In this document: positions 7,715 through 15,876 of the stretch, piece by piece
Numbering within the stretch: position 1 is the first letter of the stretch
Layout: every line of letters begins with the position of its first letter
Assembly: GCA_003562555.1 (NCBI GenBank)
Contig: PWUO01000099.1
Location: 1-23,467 of the forward strand
Length of the DNA: 23,467 nt
Direction: 5' to 3'
Source: Dehalococcoidia bacterium
Lineage (GTDB): Bacteria > Chloroflexota > Dehalococcoidia > GIF9 > AB-539-J10
Notes under the pieces: model-generated
Told to the model about the DNA's origin: nothing
Databases searched by the model: none
Seen by the model: the letters and a program-made list of their open reading frames with translations, nothing else
Made by a program: the position numbers and the translations under genes

Positions 7715-8845
7715 TTATTGCCAGGAAAGCCGGTTCGCCTGTGGCGCCACCTCCGCATGGCCGCGCAGGGCCTGTGTGAGCTGTCCTCCAGCGTGCCTCT
7801 GGCTGCGCCGCAGGAAGGATGGGACGTCCAACGAGTCCCCGCCGCCCTTCATCAGTCGCCTCAGTTCCTCGGTATCCGGCGAGCCCTTGCCATACTGGCT
7901 GGTGAAGCCAGTCGCGATGACGGTTATCTTCAGCTCGCTGTCCAGCTTGGGATCGAATACCACACCGAAGATGATGTTGGCTCGCGGGTCAACTGCGTCA
8001 CTGATGACGCTGGCAGCCTCGTTGCACTCGAACAGCGTGAGGCTCGGTCCGCCGGTGATATTGAAGAGGACGCCCTTCGCGCCGGTCACCTGCGCGTCGA
8101 GCAACGGGCTCGCGAGGGCCGCCTTCGCAGCCTCCACGGCGCGGTTTTGACCTGTCCCCCTGCCTACCGACATCCACGCGGGACCGGCATCCTTCATGAC
8201 TGATTTGATGTCGGCGAAATCCAGGTTGATCAGGCCGGGTACCGTGACAACCTCGGAGATAGCCTGGACGCCCAGCAGCAGTGCGTCGTCCGCGAGGCGG
8301 AACGCCGCATCGACGGTCGTCTTATTGTCACAGAGCTGCAGGAGCCTGTCGTTCGGTATGATGATGAGGGTATCGACCTTCTCCGTGAGGCTGATAATAC
8401 CCTCTTCGGCTACTTCCGAGCGGTGACCACCCTCGAACTTGAAGGGTTTGGTGACGACGCCGATGGTGAGTGCGCCGGATTCCTTGGCCGTCTGTGCGAC
8501 CACGGGAATGCCTCCGGTGCCGGTGCCGCCGCCCATGCCGGCGGAGACGAAGACCATGTCTGCGCCTTCGACCACTTCCTGGATGGTCTGCCTGCTTTCC
8601 TCAGCGGCCTTGTGGCCGATCCGGTGGTCGCCTCCGGCGCCGAGACCGCGCGTAAGCTTCTCTCCCAACTGTATTCTCGTCTGGGCTTCTGCAAGAGCCA
8701 GGGCCTGTGCGTCGGTGTTCATGGCGATGAATTCGACGCCACGGATGCCCTCTCGGATCATGCGATTGATCGCATTGGTGCCACCGCCGCCGATGCCGAT
8801 CGCCTTGATTCTGGCCGGGGCCGGTGTGTAAGTTGTCTTAGCCAT
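7715..8845 (-). CDS. ftsZ: Cell division GTPase FtsZ
   Basis: Tubulin homologue that forms the division ring at mid-cell. 376 residues. The nucleotide-binding glycines GIGGGGTNAINRM (17-29), the tubulin signature GGGTGTG (105-111), NTDAQAL (43-49), and the T7 synergy loop NLDFADIKSVM (207-217) with its catalytic acids are all present. The C-terminal region has DVPSFLRR (340-347), the usual conserved peptide for FtsA and other partners, but it is followed by about 29 further residues instead of ending there. ATG start with GAGGAGG seven bases upstream. It lies 39 bases after ftsA and is the last gene of the mraZ operon, ending at a strong hairpin. Confidence 0.98.
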   Translation of the reverse strand: MAKTTYTPAPARIKAIGIGGGGTNAINRMIREGIRGVEFIAMNTDAQALALAEAQTRIQLGEKLTRGLGAGGDHRIGHKAAEESRQTIQEVVEGADMVFVSAGMGGGTGTGGIPVVAQTAKESGALTIGVVTKPFKFEGGHRSEVAEEGIISLTEKVDTLIIIPNDRLLQLCDNKTTVDAAFRLADDALLLGVQAISEVVTVPGLINLDFADIKSVMKDAGPAWMSVGRGTGQNRAVEAAKAALASPLLDAQVTGAKGVLFNITGGPSLTLFECNEAASVISDAVDPRANIIFGVVFDPKLDSELKITVIATGFTSQYGKGSPDTEELRRLMKGGGDSLDVPSFLRRSQRHAGGQLTQALRGHAEVAPQANRLSWQ

Positions 8846-8884
8846 CTTTGCCTCCTCGTTTTCGCAACTTGTTTTCGGTCAATC

Positions 8885-10105
8885 CTAACCCCGGAAGAGC
8901 TTCCGCAGCAGTTTGCCGATGCCGCCGAACATGCCGCTTCGTCCAGCCTGCCATGCGGAAGGTTCGCGGCTGCGTGCCTGCCACAACACAAGCCCCAGAG
9001 TGGTTGCATACGCTGAGTCGCGAAGTATGTCGGTGATGCCGTAGACGCCACTGCCGAGCGGTGCGCCCCTCCGTATCGGCATCTTGAGTTGGTCTCTGCC
9101 CAGCTCGACCATTCCGTTGAGGTTGGCGGTCCCGCCGGTGAGTACGAGGCCGCACGGGGCCAAACGCTGATAGTCAGTCGTGGGAAGCTCAAGGAGTATG
9201 AGCTCGAACAGCTCCTCCAGCCTCGAGCGGACGATGTCACAAAGCTCGCGGTACGAAGCAGTGTGACCATTCTCGATACCGGTGAGCTCATGCTCTTTGC
9301 CGGCGTCGAGTCCGGGAGTCACGTTACCGTACGTCTTCTTCATGCGCTCCGCCACGTGGAAGGGCAGGCCGAGCCCTATGGCGATGTCGCTTGTGATCTG
9401 GTAACCGGCCACGGGGATAATCGCGGTGTGGTAGATGTCGCCATCCTTGAACACTGCGATATCCGTGGTTCCGCCGCCGAGGTCGGCCATGATGATGCCA
9501 CTCTCGCGTTCCTGTGGCGTCAGGACGGCCTCGCCGCTTGCCAGTGGCTCCAGGACCAGGTCCTGAACCTGCACTCCGATGCTTCTGATGACCTTCACCA
9601 GGTTCTGCACTGATGATACCGACGCGGTGATGATATGAGTCTCGACGTCAAGACGGGTGCCATGCATGCCCACCGGCTGCTTGACCCGCTCTTCTCCGTC
9701 GAGCGTGTAGTACCGTGGGATGGCGTGCAGAAGCTTCTTGCCCTCAGGCACGGCGACGTTTCTCGATGCGGCCAGAACTCTCTGCAGATCGTCGGCACGA
9801 ACCAGTCGGTCGGCTCGCGGGATAGCCACCACTCCCTTGTTGTTGATACTGCTGATGTGTCTGCCGGTGACACCGACCAGCACGGAGTCGACCCTCGTGC
9901 CGCTGATCTTCTGTGCCTCCTGGATCGAGGCGGCGATCGCCTCCTTGGCCTCATCCATGTTGACGACGATGCCCTTGTGCATCCCGTGGCTAGGCACGAC
10001 GCCCACACCGAGGACTTCGATGTCGTCCTGGCTGCGAACGTTCGCCACGATGGTGGCTATCTTCGTGGTGCCTATGTCAATTGCGGAAACAATCCCTTTG
10101 GCCAT
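8885..10105 (-). CDS. ftsA: Cell division protein FtsA
   Basis: Actin-like ATPase that tethers FtsZ filaments to the membrane. 406 residues with the actin-family phosphate loops AIDIGTTKIATIV (near residue 8) and IIMADLGGGTTDIAVF, an SHS2-type 1C region (VGVTGRHISSINNKGVV), and the adenosine motif VLTGGTANLNGM. The C-terminus GGIGKLLRKLFRG is the expected amphipathic membrane-targeting helix. ATG start with TAAGGAGG nearby. It lies 45 bases after rsmH. Usually ftsQ, ftsW and mur genes lie between rsmH and ftsA; all are missing here. Confidence 0.97.
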   Translation of the reverse strand: MAKGIVSAIDIGTTKIATIVANVRSQDDIEVLGVGVVPSHGMHKGIVVNMDEAKEAIAASIQEAQKISGTRVDSVLVGVTGRHISSINNKGVVAIPRADRLVRADDLQRVLAASRNVAVPEGKKLLHAIPRYYTLDGEERVKQPVGMHGTRLDVETHIITASVSSVQNLVKVIRSIGVQVQDLVLEPLASGEAVLTPQERESGIIMADLGGGTTDIAVFKDGDIYHTAIIPVAGYQITSDIAIGLGLPFHVAERMKKTYGNVTPGLDAGKEHELTGIENGHTASYRELCDIVRSRLEELFELILLELPTTDYQRLAPCGLVLTGGTANLNGMVELGRDQLKMPIRRGAPLGSGVYGITDILRDSAYATTLGLVLWQARSREPSAWQAGRSGMFGGIGKLLRKLFRG

Positions 10106-10150
10106 TCTTACCTCCTTAGATTGCGCCAGACGCTGAGGCGCAGACCGTGC

Positions 10151-11032
10151 CTACGCAAGACGCTCAGCGACCCTGAGCCGCGCACTGCGGCTGCGGGGAT
10201 TGGAGCTGCACTCCAATGAAGTAGGTCGTATGACCTTTCTTGTAGTGAGCAAGAAGGCGTGCTCAGCTGCCTCCGCCCGCATGAACTGCTTCACGATTCG
10301 ATCCTCGAGAGAGTGATAGCTGATCACCACCAGCCTTCCTCCTGACTTCAGGAGGCTCACCGTCTGGTCCAGCGCCAGCTTTAGGTTGTCCAGCTCCCTG
10401 TTGACCGCGATCCGAAGAGCCATGAATGTGCGGGTGGCAGGATGAATTCTGCCACGCCTGCTGCCCAGGACCTGCTGCACTATGTGCGCAAGTCGTAATG
10501 TGGACAGGATCGGCCTCTGTTGTACGATCCTGTGCGCGATTTGGCGGGAGTATCGTTCTTCTCCGTACTCCCACAAGATGCGAGCGATCTCCTGCTCGCT
10601 GTAGCTGTTCACGATATCCGCTGCAGTCTGCCCTGCGGTGGTGTCGAAGCGCATGTCGAGGGGCGCTTCCCTCTGGAAGCTGAAGCCCCGCTCCGCTCTG
10701 TCCAGTTGCATCGACGATACTCCCAGGTCGAACAGCATGCCGTCGTTCTGGTCGAATCGATGCTGCCTGCACAGTTCGCCGATCTCCCCGAAGTTTCCCT
10801 GCGCGAAGACAGCCGCATCGCCGTATCCAGCGAGTGAATGACGGGCTTCTTCCAGTGCGGCGGAGTCAGCGTCTACGCCCAGGAGGCGTCCACCCGGGAG
10901 TATCCTCTCGAGAATTGCCCGAGCGTGCCCTCCCGCACCCAGAGTGCAGTCAACGTACACACCGCCTGGATGAGCCTTCAGTGCCTCCATAGCTTCAGTC
11001 ACCATTACCGGGACGTGCGCTGTCGAGGGCAT
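10151..11032 (-). CDS. rsmH: 16S rRNA (cytosine-1402-N4)-methyltransferase RsmH (MraW)
   Basis: SAM-dependent methylation of C1402 in the ribosomal decoding centre. 293 residues from the ATG at 11032. The open frame runs about 108 codons further upstream, but that part lies inside mraZ and has no family resemblance. Family motifs: HVPVMVTEAMEAL at the start, YVDCTLGAGGHARAILE (SAM-binding loop, 26-42), LGVDADSAAL, MLFDLGVSSMQLD, GFSFQREAPLDMRFD and VVISYHSLEDRIVKQFM. It follows mraZ by 11 bases without a strong ribosome binding site, so translation may be coupled. Second gene of the division operon. Confidence 0.97.
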   Translation of the reverse strand: MPSTAHVPVMVTEAMEALKAHPGGVYVDCTLGAGGHARAILERILPGGRLLGVDADSAALEEARHSLAGYGDAAVFAQGNFGEIGELCRQHRFDQNDGMLFDLGVSSMQLDRAERGFSFQREAPLDMRFDTTAGQTAADIVNSYSEQEIARILWEYGEERYSRQIAHRIVQQRPILSTLRLAHIVQQVLGSRRGRIHPATRTFMALRIAVNRELDNLKLALDQTVSLLKSGGRLVVISYHSLEDRIVKQFMRAEAAEHAFLLTTRKVIRPTSLECSSNPRSRSARLRVAERLA

Positions 11033-11043
11033 TGAGTTGTCGC

Positions 11044-11469
11044 TCAACCGCCTCCCATGCTTTCCAGAATTTGCTCGGCCTGTTCCTCGGATGTTGCCTT
11101 CTCCGTCTTCCAGAGGTCTTCGTTCCAGAGCTCGATCGACTGATTGACGCCCACCACTACTACCGTCTCGCCTATCTCCGCATGGAGACGAAGAGGAAGC
11201 GGAAGCGCCATGCGTCCCTGCTTGTCGAACGTGGCCGAATACGCTGCCCCGAATATGGCTCTGTTCAGCTTGCGCTGACTCGCGGACGTGACCGCCTTTG
11301 AAGCGAGTTCGTCGGCAAGCCTCTTCCACTCCGCTATGGGGTACGCCCGGATGCACTTCTCAGTGCCTTTGGTGAGCACGACAGAGTCGCGCATATCTCG
11401 ACGAAACTTCGGAGGAATCGGCACCCTCCCCTTGTCGTCTAACTTATAGACATACTCACCAAAGAACAT
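11044..11469 (-). CDS. mraZ: Transcriptional regulator MraZ
   Basis: Ring-forming DNA-binding protein that controls division clusters. 141 residues with two swapped-hairpin AbrB-like repeats whose hallmarks are DDKGRVPIP (11-19) and DKQGRMALP (82-90). The start MFFGEYVYKLDDKGR is the typical MraZ N-terminus. The upstream region holds a promoter and three 10-bp repeats of the type MraZ binds, so autoregulation is likely. First gene of mraZ-rsmH-ftsA-ftsZ, and divergent from trmD. Confidence 0.97.
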   Translation of the reverse strand: MFFGEYVYKLDDKGRVPIPPKFRRDMRDSVVLTKGTEKCIRAYPIAEWKRLADELASKAVTSASQRKLNRAIFGAAYSATFDKQGRMALPLPLRLHAEIGETVVVVGVNQSIELWNEDLWKTEKATSEEQAEQILESMGGG

Positions 11470-11491
11470 CCACTTCTCCCCTTGTGGGGCA

Positions 11492-11521
11492 ACTTCCCCC
11501 CTACTTCCCCATTTCTCCCCA
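11492..11521 (-). promoter_or_regulatory. MraZ operator: three 10-bp direct repeats
   Basis: Read on the minus strand the repeats are TGGGGAGAAA, TGGGGAAGTA and GGGGGGAAGT, in exact 10-bp register. This fits the known MraZ target, TGGG-type repeats with about one helical turn between them. They sit just downstream of the -10, over the expected transcription start. A further GGGG lies in phase closer to the gene. Confidence 0.75.
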
Positions 11522-11528
11522 CATCCCT

Positions 11529-11557
11529 ATTTAAAGCCTTCGGATCCGGTTTGTCAA
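11529..11557 (-). promoter_or_regulatory. Promoter of the mraZ-rsmH-ftsA-ftsZ operon
   Basis: Minus strand: TTGACA (11557-11552, perfect -35), a 17-base spacer and TTAAAT (11534-11529, 4/6 for -10). It is followed immediately by the MraZ repeats. Confidence 0.75.
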
Positions 11558-11620
11558 GTCTTTGCATGCCAAACGATGGTCATGGGTACGGATACCCGCC
11601 AAATTCCTTTCCGCCTGTTC

Positions 11621-11638
11621 CTGTGGTAAAATCCACAG
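11621..11638 (+). promoter_or_regulatory. trmD promoter with inverted repeat around the -10
   Basis: TGgTAAAAT (11624-11632) is an extended -10 element. It is embedded in a perfect 6-bp inverted repeat, CTGTGG and CCACAG, with the six bases of the -10 as its centre. The -35 (TTCCTT, 11604-11609) is poor, as is usual with an extended -10. The repeat could be an operator; no regulator is identified. Confidence 0.5.
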
Positions 11639-11667
11639 CTTAGTGGCAACCGTCTTTCGAGGCTGTG

Positions 11668-12408
11668 ATGCGCATAGATATCCTGTGCTTGTTTCCCGAG
11701 ATGTTTGTCTCGCCGTTCAGTCACAGCATTGTTCGGAGGGCGGACGAACACGGACTTGTTGACGTCGTCACCCACAACATTCGCGACTTCGCTCATGATC
11801 GCCACGCGACGGTTGACGACTACCCGTATGGTGGTGGTGCAGGGATGGTCCTCAAGCCCGAGCCGGTGTTTGAGGCAGTGGAACATGTGTGGCATGCCAC
11901 AGGCCTGGTGGATGCACCTGTCATCCTGCTGACTCCGGGAGGGCGACCGTTCTCGCAGCGGATAGCGGCCGAACTGGCTGCTTATTCGCAGTTCACGTTG
12001 ATCTGCGGGCACTATGAGGGGATTGATGAACGGGTGTCGCAGTATCTTGCGACTGATGAGTTGAGCATAGGAGACTATGTACTGACCGGTGGAGAGTTGG
12101 CGGCGATGGTGGTGGTGGATGCGGTGGTGAGACTCGTCCCCGGAGTGCTGGGTTCCGGCGAGTCCGCTGCCGAGGAATCACACGCCGCGGGATTGCTGGA
12201 GTATCCTCATTACACGAGACCAGAGGAGTTCCGCGGGTGGAAGGTGCCGTCGGTACTGTTGTCGGGCAATCATGCAGAGATCGCAGCCTGGAGGCGTCGC
12301 CAGTCGGTTCTCAAGACTGCGGCAAGACGTCCAGACCTGCTGGACAACGTAACACTGAGTGACAAGGAGCGAGCATGGATATCAGAGAGCTTGTTAAACC
12401 GAAGTTGA
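11668..12408 (+). CDS. trmD: tRNA (guanine-37-N1)-methyltransferase
   Basis: Methylates G37 next to the anticodon of tRNAs and so prevents +1 frameshifting. 246 residues from the ATG at 11668; a GTG one codon earlier is possible. Knot-fold (SPOUT) motifs are present: DDYPYGGGAGMVLKPEPV, LICGHYEGIDERV and SIGDYVLTGGELA, plus the C-terminal-domain motif LEYPHYTRPEEFRGWKVP. Only a weak ribosome binding site (cgagg) is seen. It overlaps rplS by 34 bases, implying coupling. The usual upstream partners rpsP and rimM are absent, and trmD has its own promoter. Confidence 0.97.
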   Translation: MRIDILCLFPEMFVSPFSHSIVRRADEHGLVDVVTHNIRDFAHDRHATVDDYPYGGGAGMVLKPEPVFEAVEHVWHATGLVDAPVILLTPGGRPFSQRIAAELAAYSQFTLICGHYEGIDERVSQYLATDELSIGDYVLTGGELAAMVVVDAVVRLVPGVLGSGESAAEESHAAGLLEYPHYTRPEEFRGWKVPSVLLSGNHAEIAAWRRRQSVLKTAARRPDLLDNVTLSDKERAWISESLLNRS

Positions 12409-12773
12409 ACGAGAGCATTCCGCAGATGTCTCCAGGCGACACTGTGCGGGTCTCGCTGCGCGTACGTGAAGGAGAGCGGGAGAGGATTCAGAACTTCCAG
12501 GGAATGGTGATTCGCATCCGCCGGGGAGTCGATGGCGGCCGATTCACGGTCAGGCGCGTGGCGTACGGCGTCGGGGTCGAGTATACCCTGCCCTTCCAGT
12601 CACCTCTGATCGAGAAGGTTGAGGTGCTTCGCAGGGGCAAGGCGAGGCGCGCAAGGCTTTACTACATGAGAGGCCTTAGTGCCAAGCGTGCGAGACTGAA
12701 GGAGAAGCGCTCACCCTTGGTGTCGGCGCCGGACGAGACGTCTGCGCAAACGCCTGAAGCGACTGAAGAGTAG
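12375..12773 (+). CDS. rplS: 50S ribosomal protein L19
   Basis: Large-subunit protein at the 30S-50S interface. 132 residues. Typical blocks are SPGDTVRVSLRVREGERERIQNFQG split by the usual loop, FTVRRVAYGVGVE, FPFQSPLIEKVEV-like TLPFQSPLIEKVEV, and KARRARLYYMRGLSAKRARLKEK. The first 115 residues match the family length; a 15-residue acidic tail (SAPDETSAQTPEATEE) is extra. The start ATG lies within the end of trmD and is preceded by AAGGAGCGAGC, a good ribosome binding site. The trmD-rplS order is widely conserved. Confidence 0.97.
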   Translation: MDIRELVKPKLNESIPQMSPGDTVRVSLRVREGERERIQNFQGMVIRIRRGVDGGRFTVRRVAYGVGVEYTLPFQSPLIEKVEVLRRGKARRARLYYMRGLSAKRARLKEKRSPLVSAPDETSAQTPEATEE

Positions 12774-12794
12774 CTTTCCTGTTGCTCGAGATAG

Positions 12795-15200
12795 ATGTCC
12801 TACGCTGAGGTGGCGGTCGATGCACCCGCTGGCCGCCTTACCTACTCTTACTCCGTCCCCGGTGGGATCGATATCCACCCGGGACAGCTTGCCTGGGTGC
12901 CGTTCGGCAATCGAACGGCACGGGGGATCGTCGTCTCGGTCGGCGCCTCATCCTCCCACGAACAGACAAGACCCATCATATCGGTCTCACCAGAGTACGA
13001 GTTGTCGAAGCCACAACTCGATATCGGCGCCTTCATAAGCACCAGGTATCTGAGTCCGCTGTATGCGGCCCTGGCGCTGTTCCTGCCTCCGGGCATTGAA
13101 CGTACCCCTGCGATTGTCTACGAGCCCGGAGACGCTGCAGAGGCATCCATCTCCCGTCTCGACGGGCTTGAGGCGGAACTGGTCCGCAGGGCCGTGCAGC
13201 ACGGACGACTTGACTCGCGCATTCTGCGTAACATCGGTCCTGAAGCGCGCGTGCGCCGCGCGCTGGATTCGCTGGTGACAGGTGGCGTGCTGTTGCGCCA
13301 TGAGCTGCCGCGCGAGCGCCGCGTCGCTGCGCGGACTGAGGTGGTCGTAAGACTGCGCGAATCTGGCCGCGACCCCGTCGATGCGGCCACGACCCCGCGT
13401 CGGAGACGATCCGTTCTGCAGGACCGTATCGTTTCGCATCTGGCGACCGTTGGAGGCAAGGCGACTGCCTCTGAGCTGCGAAACGCGGTCGGTGCGAAGC
13501 CGTCTGTACTCCGTGCGCTGGAGGCACAGGGGGTGGTTGAACTCGAGGAAAGGCGAGTCTGGAGGGAGACGATCGCGGCGCGTGTGAGCGGTGAATCCAC
13601 TCCGCCTGTGCTCACCTTTGCGCAGACTCAGGCGCTCGCACCACTTCTGCACAGTCTCGAGATCGGTCGGTTCTCCGAATTCCTGCTGTATGGCGTGACC
13701 GGGAGCGGCAAGACGGAGCTCTATCTGCGTGCCGCGCAGGCAGCGCTGGATCTGAAGCGACAGGTGATATGCCTGGTTCCTGAGATATCGCTGGCAGCCC
13801 AGATGGTCGAACGCTTCACCCAGCGTTTCCCCGGGCGCGTGGCGCTCCTGCACAGCGGACTGACGCCGGGACAACAGCGTGACGAGTGGGAACGGGTGCT
13901 GGGGGGTGACTCGGATATCGTGATCGGTCCACGGAGTGCGCTCTTCGCGCCTCTGGAGCGGCCGGGACTGGTCATACTCGATGAGGAGCACGAGTGGACG
14001 TACAAGCAGGACGATGTGGTGCCCCGTTATCATGCGAGAGACGTGGCGCGTCAGATCTGCCGCCTCCATGAGGCAGCCCTGGTTCTGGGAAGCGCGACCC
14101 CCGACATCGAGACCTTTCACCGTGCGTCTTCGGGGGAGGCGCGACTACTGGAACTCCCCTCGCGAATCGGTCCCGGGGCAGGCCTGCCGCCCGTTCGTGT
14201 CGTCGATATGAGGGAGGAACTACGGCAGGGGAACGTCAGCCTGTTTAGTCGGGCGCTGTCCACTGCCATGTCTGAGACACTTGCCCGCAGTGAGCAGGTA
14301 CTGCTCTTTCTTAATCGACGTGGTACGGCGACACTCGTGCAATGCCGCCGCTGTGCGTATGTCTTCGCCTGTCCGCGTTGCTCCGTGGCCCTCGCGCACC
14401 ATGCGACTCGAAACAGTCTGTTGTGCCATCGATGTGGCTATGCCGCCCCCGTTCCGGAACGTTGTCCTCAGTGTCGAGGCACCCGGCTTCGTTTCGTGGG
14501 AGTAGGCACGCAGCGCGTCGTTGAGGAAGTCCGCTCACTGCACCCTGAGGCACAGATCATTCGCTGGGACAGCGACGTGCCCGCCCGGATCCGGGGTGAA
14601 TCAGGACTGCAGGATGCCGTCCGAGGAGGACACGCAGATATCATCGTGGGCACACAGATGGTAGCCAAGGGACATGACTTCCCGGGAGTGACTCTCGTGG
14701 GAGTCATGGGTGCTGACGTGGGGTTGACCGTGCCTGACTACAGGGCCTCGGAGAGGGTGTTCCAGTTGCTGTGCCAGTCTGCCGGACGCGCCGGTCGCGG
14801 CATACATCCCGGACAGGCGGTGGTTCAGACCTATGAGCCTGACAACTATGTGATCACGTCCGCAGCCTCCCATGACTACCGTATGTTCTATGAGGAAGAG
14901 ATCCGGTTTCGGCGCGAGGCCTACTACCCGCCGTTCTGCTCTATGGTGCGGTTGCTGTACTCTCACGTGAATGAAGATCGGTGCCGCAAGGAATCGGAGC
15001 GGCTGCGGCGAGAGCTTGAACGCAGGATTGTGTCTACCGACCTGCGCATTACCGGGCCCGCCCCTGCATTCGTGCATCGCCTTCGCGGCCGGTACCGCTG
15101 GCAGCTCACCGTGCGGGGGTCAGATCCGGTGGAGGTGCTCACTGGCCTCGATCTTCCGCGCGGTTGGATTGTGGATGTCGATCCTGCCAGCGTTGCGTAG
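12795..15200 (+). CDS. priA: Primosomal helicase PriA (replication restart)
   Basis: 3'-5' DNA helicase that reloads the replisome at stalled forks. 801 residues. The N-terminal 3'-DNA-binding domain (VAVDAPAGRLTYSYSVP, WVPFGNRTARGIVVSV) is present. The winged-helix region follows, then Walker A GVTGSGKTE (about 300), the DEEH box at about 396-399 (VILDEEHEWTYKQDD), GSATPDIETF, and the zinc-binding insert with paired CxxC motifs from residue 517 (CRRCAYVFACPRC, CHRCGY, CPQC). Motifs of the second helicase lobe follow (IIVGTQMVAKGHDFPGVTLVG, QSAGRAGRG). An in-frame stop lies directly before the ATG, so this start is the earliest possible; its ribosome binding site is weak. It follows rplS by 21 bases. 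Confidence 0.97.
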   Translation: MSYAEVAVDAPAGRLTYSYSVPGGIDIHPGQLAWVPFGNRTARGIVVSVGASSSHEQTRPIISVSPEYELSKPQLDIGAFISTRYLSPLYAALALFLPPGIERTPAIVYEPGDAAEASISRLDGLEAELVRRAVQHGRLDSRILRNIGPEARVRRALDSLVTGGVLLRHELPRERRVAARTEVVVRLRESGRDPVDAATTPRRRRSVLQDRIVSHLATVGGKATASELRNAVGAKPSVLRALEAQGVVELEERRVWRETIAARVSGESTPPVLTFAQTQALAPLLHSLEIGRFSEFLLYGVTGSGKTELYLRAAQAALDLKRQVICLVPEISLAAQMVERFTQRFPGRVALLHSGLTPGQQRDEWERVLGGDSDIVIGPRSALFAPLERPGLVILDEEHEWTYKQDDVVPRYHARDVARQICRLHEAALVLGSATPDIETFHRASSGEARLLELPSRIGPGAGLPPVRVVDMREELRQGNVSLFSRALSTAMSETLARSEQVLLFLNRRGTATLVQCRRCAYVFACPRCSVALAHHATRNSLLCHRCGYAAPVPERCPQCRGTRLRFVGVGTQRVVEEVRSLHPEAQIIRWDSDVPARIRGESGLQDAVRGGHADIIVGTQMVAKGHDFPGVTLVGVMGADVGLTVPDYRASERVFQLLCQSAGRAGRGIHPGQAVVQTYEPDNYVITSAASHDYRMFYEEEIRFRREAYYPPFCSMVRLLYSHVNEDRCRKESERLRRELERRIVSTDLRITGPAPAFVHRLRGRYRWQLTVRGSDPVEVLTGLDLPRGWIVDVDPASVA

Positions 15201-15238
15201 TTGCCATGGCGATGCGACAATTGAACCGGGAGGGAACA

Positions 15239-15808
15239 GTGCACATTCTGGCCATAATGGGGAGTCCTCGCCGGGAGAGCAATACGGAGCTGTTGCTCGA
15301 TGCCACCCTTCGTGGTGCCGCAGAGTGTGGGGCCACGGCGGACAAGATAGTGATCTGCGAGATGAATATTAACCCGTGTGTGGAGTGTTACGCCTGTGCG
15401 GTCGATGGCACCTGTCCCATTCCCGATGACATGAGCCTGATCTATGATCAGCTTGTTTCCGCCGACTGCGTGCTGCTTGCGTCGCCCATCTTCTTCTACG
15501 GTCTTACTGCCCAGGCTAAGGCGCTGGTGGACCGCTGCCAGGCGTTGTGGGTACGCCGCTACATGCTGAAGTGCTGGCAGCCGGACGTCGCGTCACGTAA
15601 GGGTGCGATCATCGCGGTGGGAGCCACGCGTGGCGCCAGGCTGTTCGATGGCGTACTTCTTACCGCCAAGTACTTTTTCGATGCCGTGGGCGTTCAGTTT
15701 GCCGATCAGTTGCTCGTGAAAGGGATGGAGGAGAGGGCACAGGTGATCGACCAGCCCGGGCAGATCGACGAGGCGGTTGAGCTGGGAAGACGGCTTGCAT
15801 GTCCCTGA
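15239..15808 (+). CDS. Iron-sulfur flavoprotein / NADPH-dependent FMN reductase family
   Basis: Flavodoxin-fold electron-transfer protein, 189 residues from a GTG chosen because GGGAGGG lies a few bases upstream and the protein then begins at the first beta strand (HILAIMGSPRRESNTELLL, phosphate loop for FMN). The motif C47-x2-C50-x2-C53-x5-C59 is the compact cysteine pattern that holds a 4Fe-4S cluster in archaeal and clostridial Isf proteins. ASPIFFYGLTAQAKALVDR is the second flavin-binding segment. Isf proteins are linked to electron transfer and to reduction of oxygen or peroxide in anaerobes, which fits the oxygen-defence genes that follow. Its exact donor and acceptor are unknown. The frame extends upstream into the end of priA, but that part has no family resemblance. 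Confidence 0.88.
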   Translation: MHILAIMGSPRRESNTELLLDATLRGAAECGATADKIVICEMNINPCVECYACAVDGTCPIPDDMSLIYDQLVSADCVLLASPIFFYGLTAQAKALVDRCQALWVRRYMLKCWQPDVASRKGAIIAVGATRGARLFDGVLLTAKYFFDAVGVQFADQLLVKGMEERAQVIDQPGQIDEAVELGRRLACP

Positions 15809-15841
15809 ATCCGGAATGATCTCAGCCGCGCGATGCCGCGT

Positions 15842-15870
15842 TTGACAGCCCTCAAGTCCGCGACTAGAAT
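15842..15870 (+). promoter_or_regulatory. Near-consensus orphan promoter
   Basis: TTGACA (15842-15847, perfect), 17-base spacer, TAGAAT (15865-15870, 5/6). No gene starts within 200 bases downstream, and perR has its own promoter. Confidence 0.5.
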
Positions 15871-15876
15871 CGGCCT

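Noticed and set aside
11033..11356. N-terminal extension of rsmH by about 108 codons
   Set aside because: The extra part lies within mraZ in another frame and does not look like RsmH, which starts at HVPVM after the ATG at 11032.
11584..11597. gggta/taccc hairpin between mraZ and trmD as a terminator
   Set aside because: Only five base pairs, no T run, and it lies between two divergent promoters where no terminator is needed.
12987..14120. Open frame of 377 codons on the minus strand, opposite priA
   Set aside because: Shadow of priA; composition rich in Arg, His and Gln with no domain pattern.
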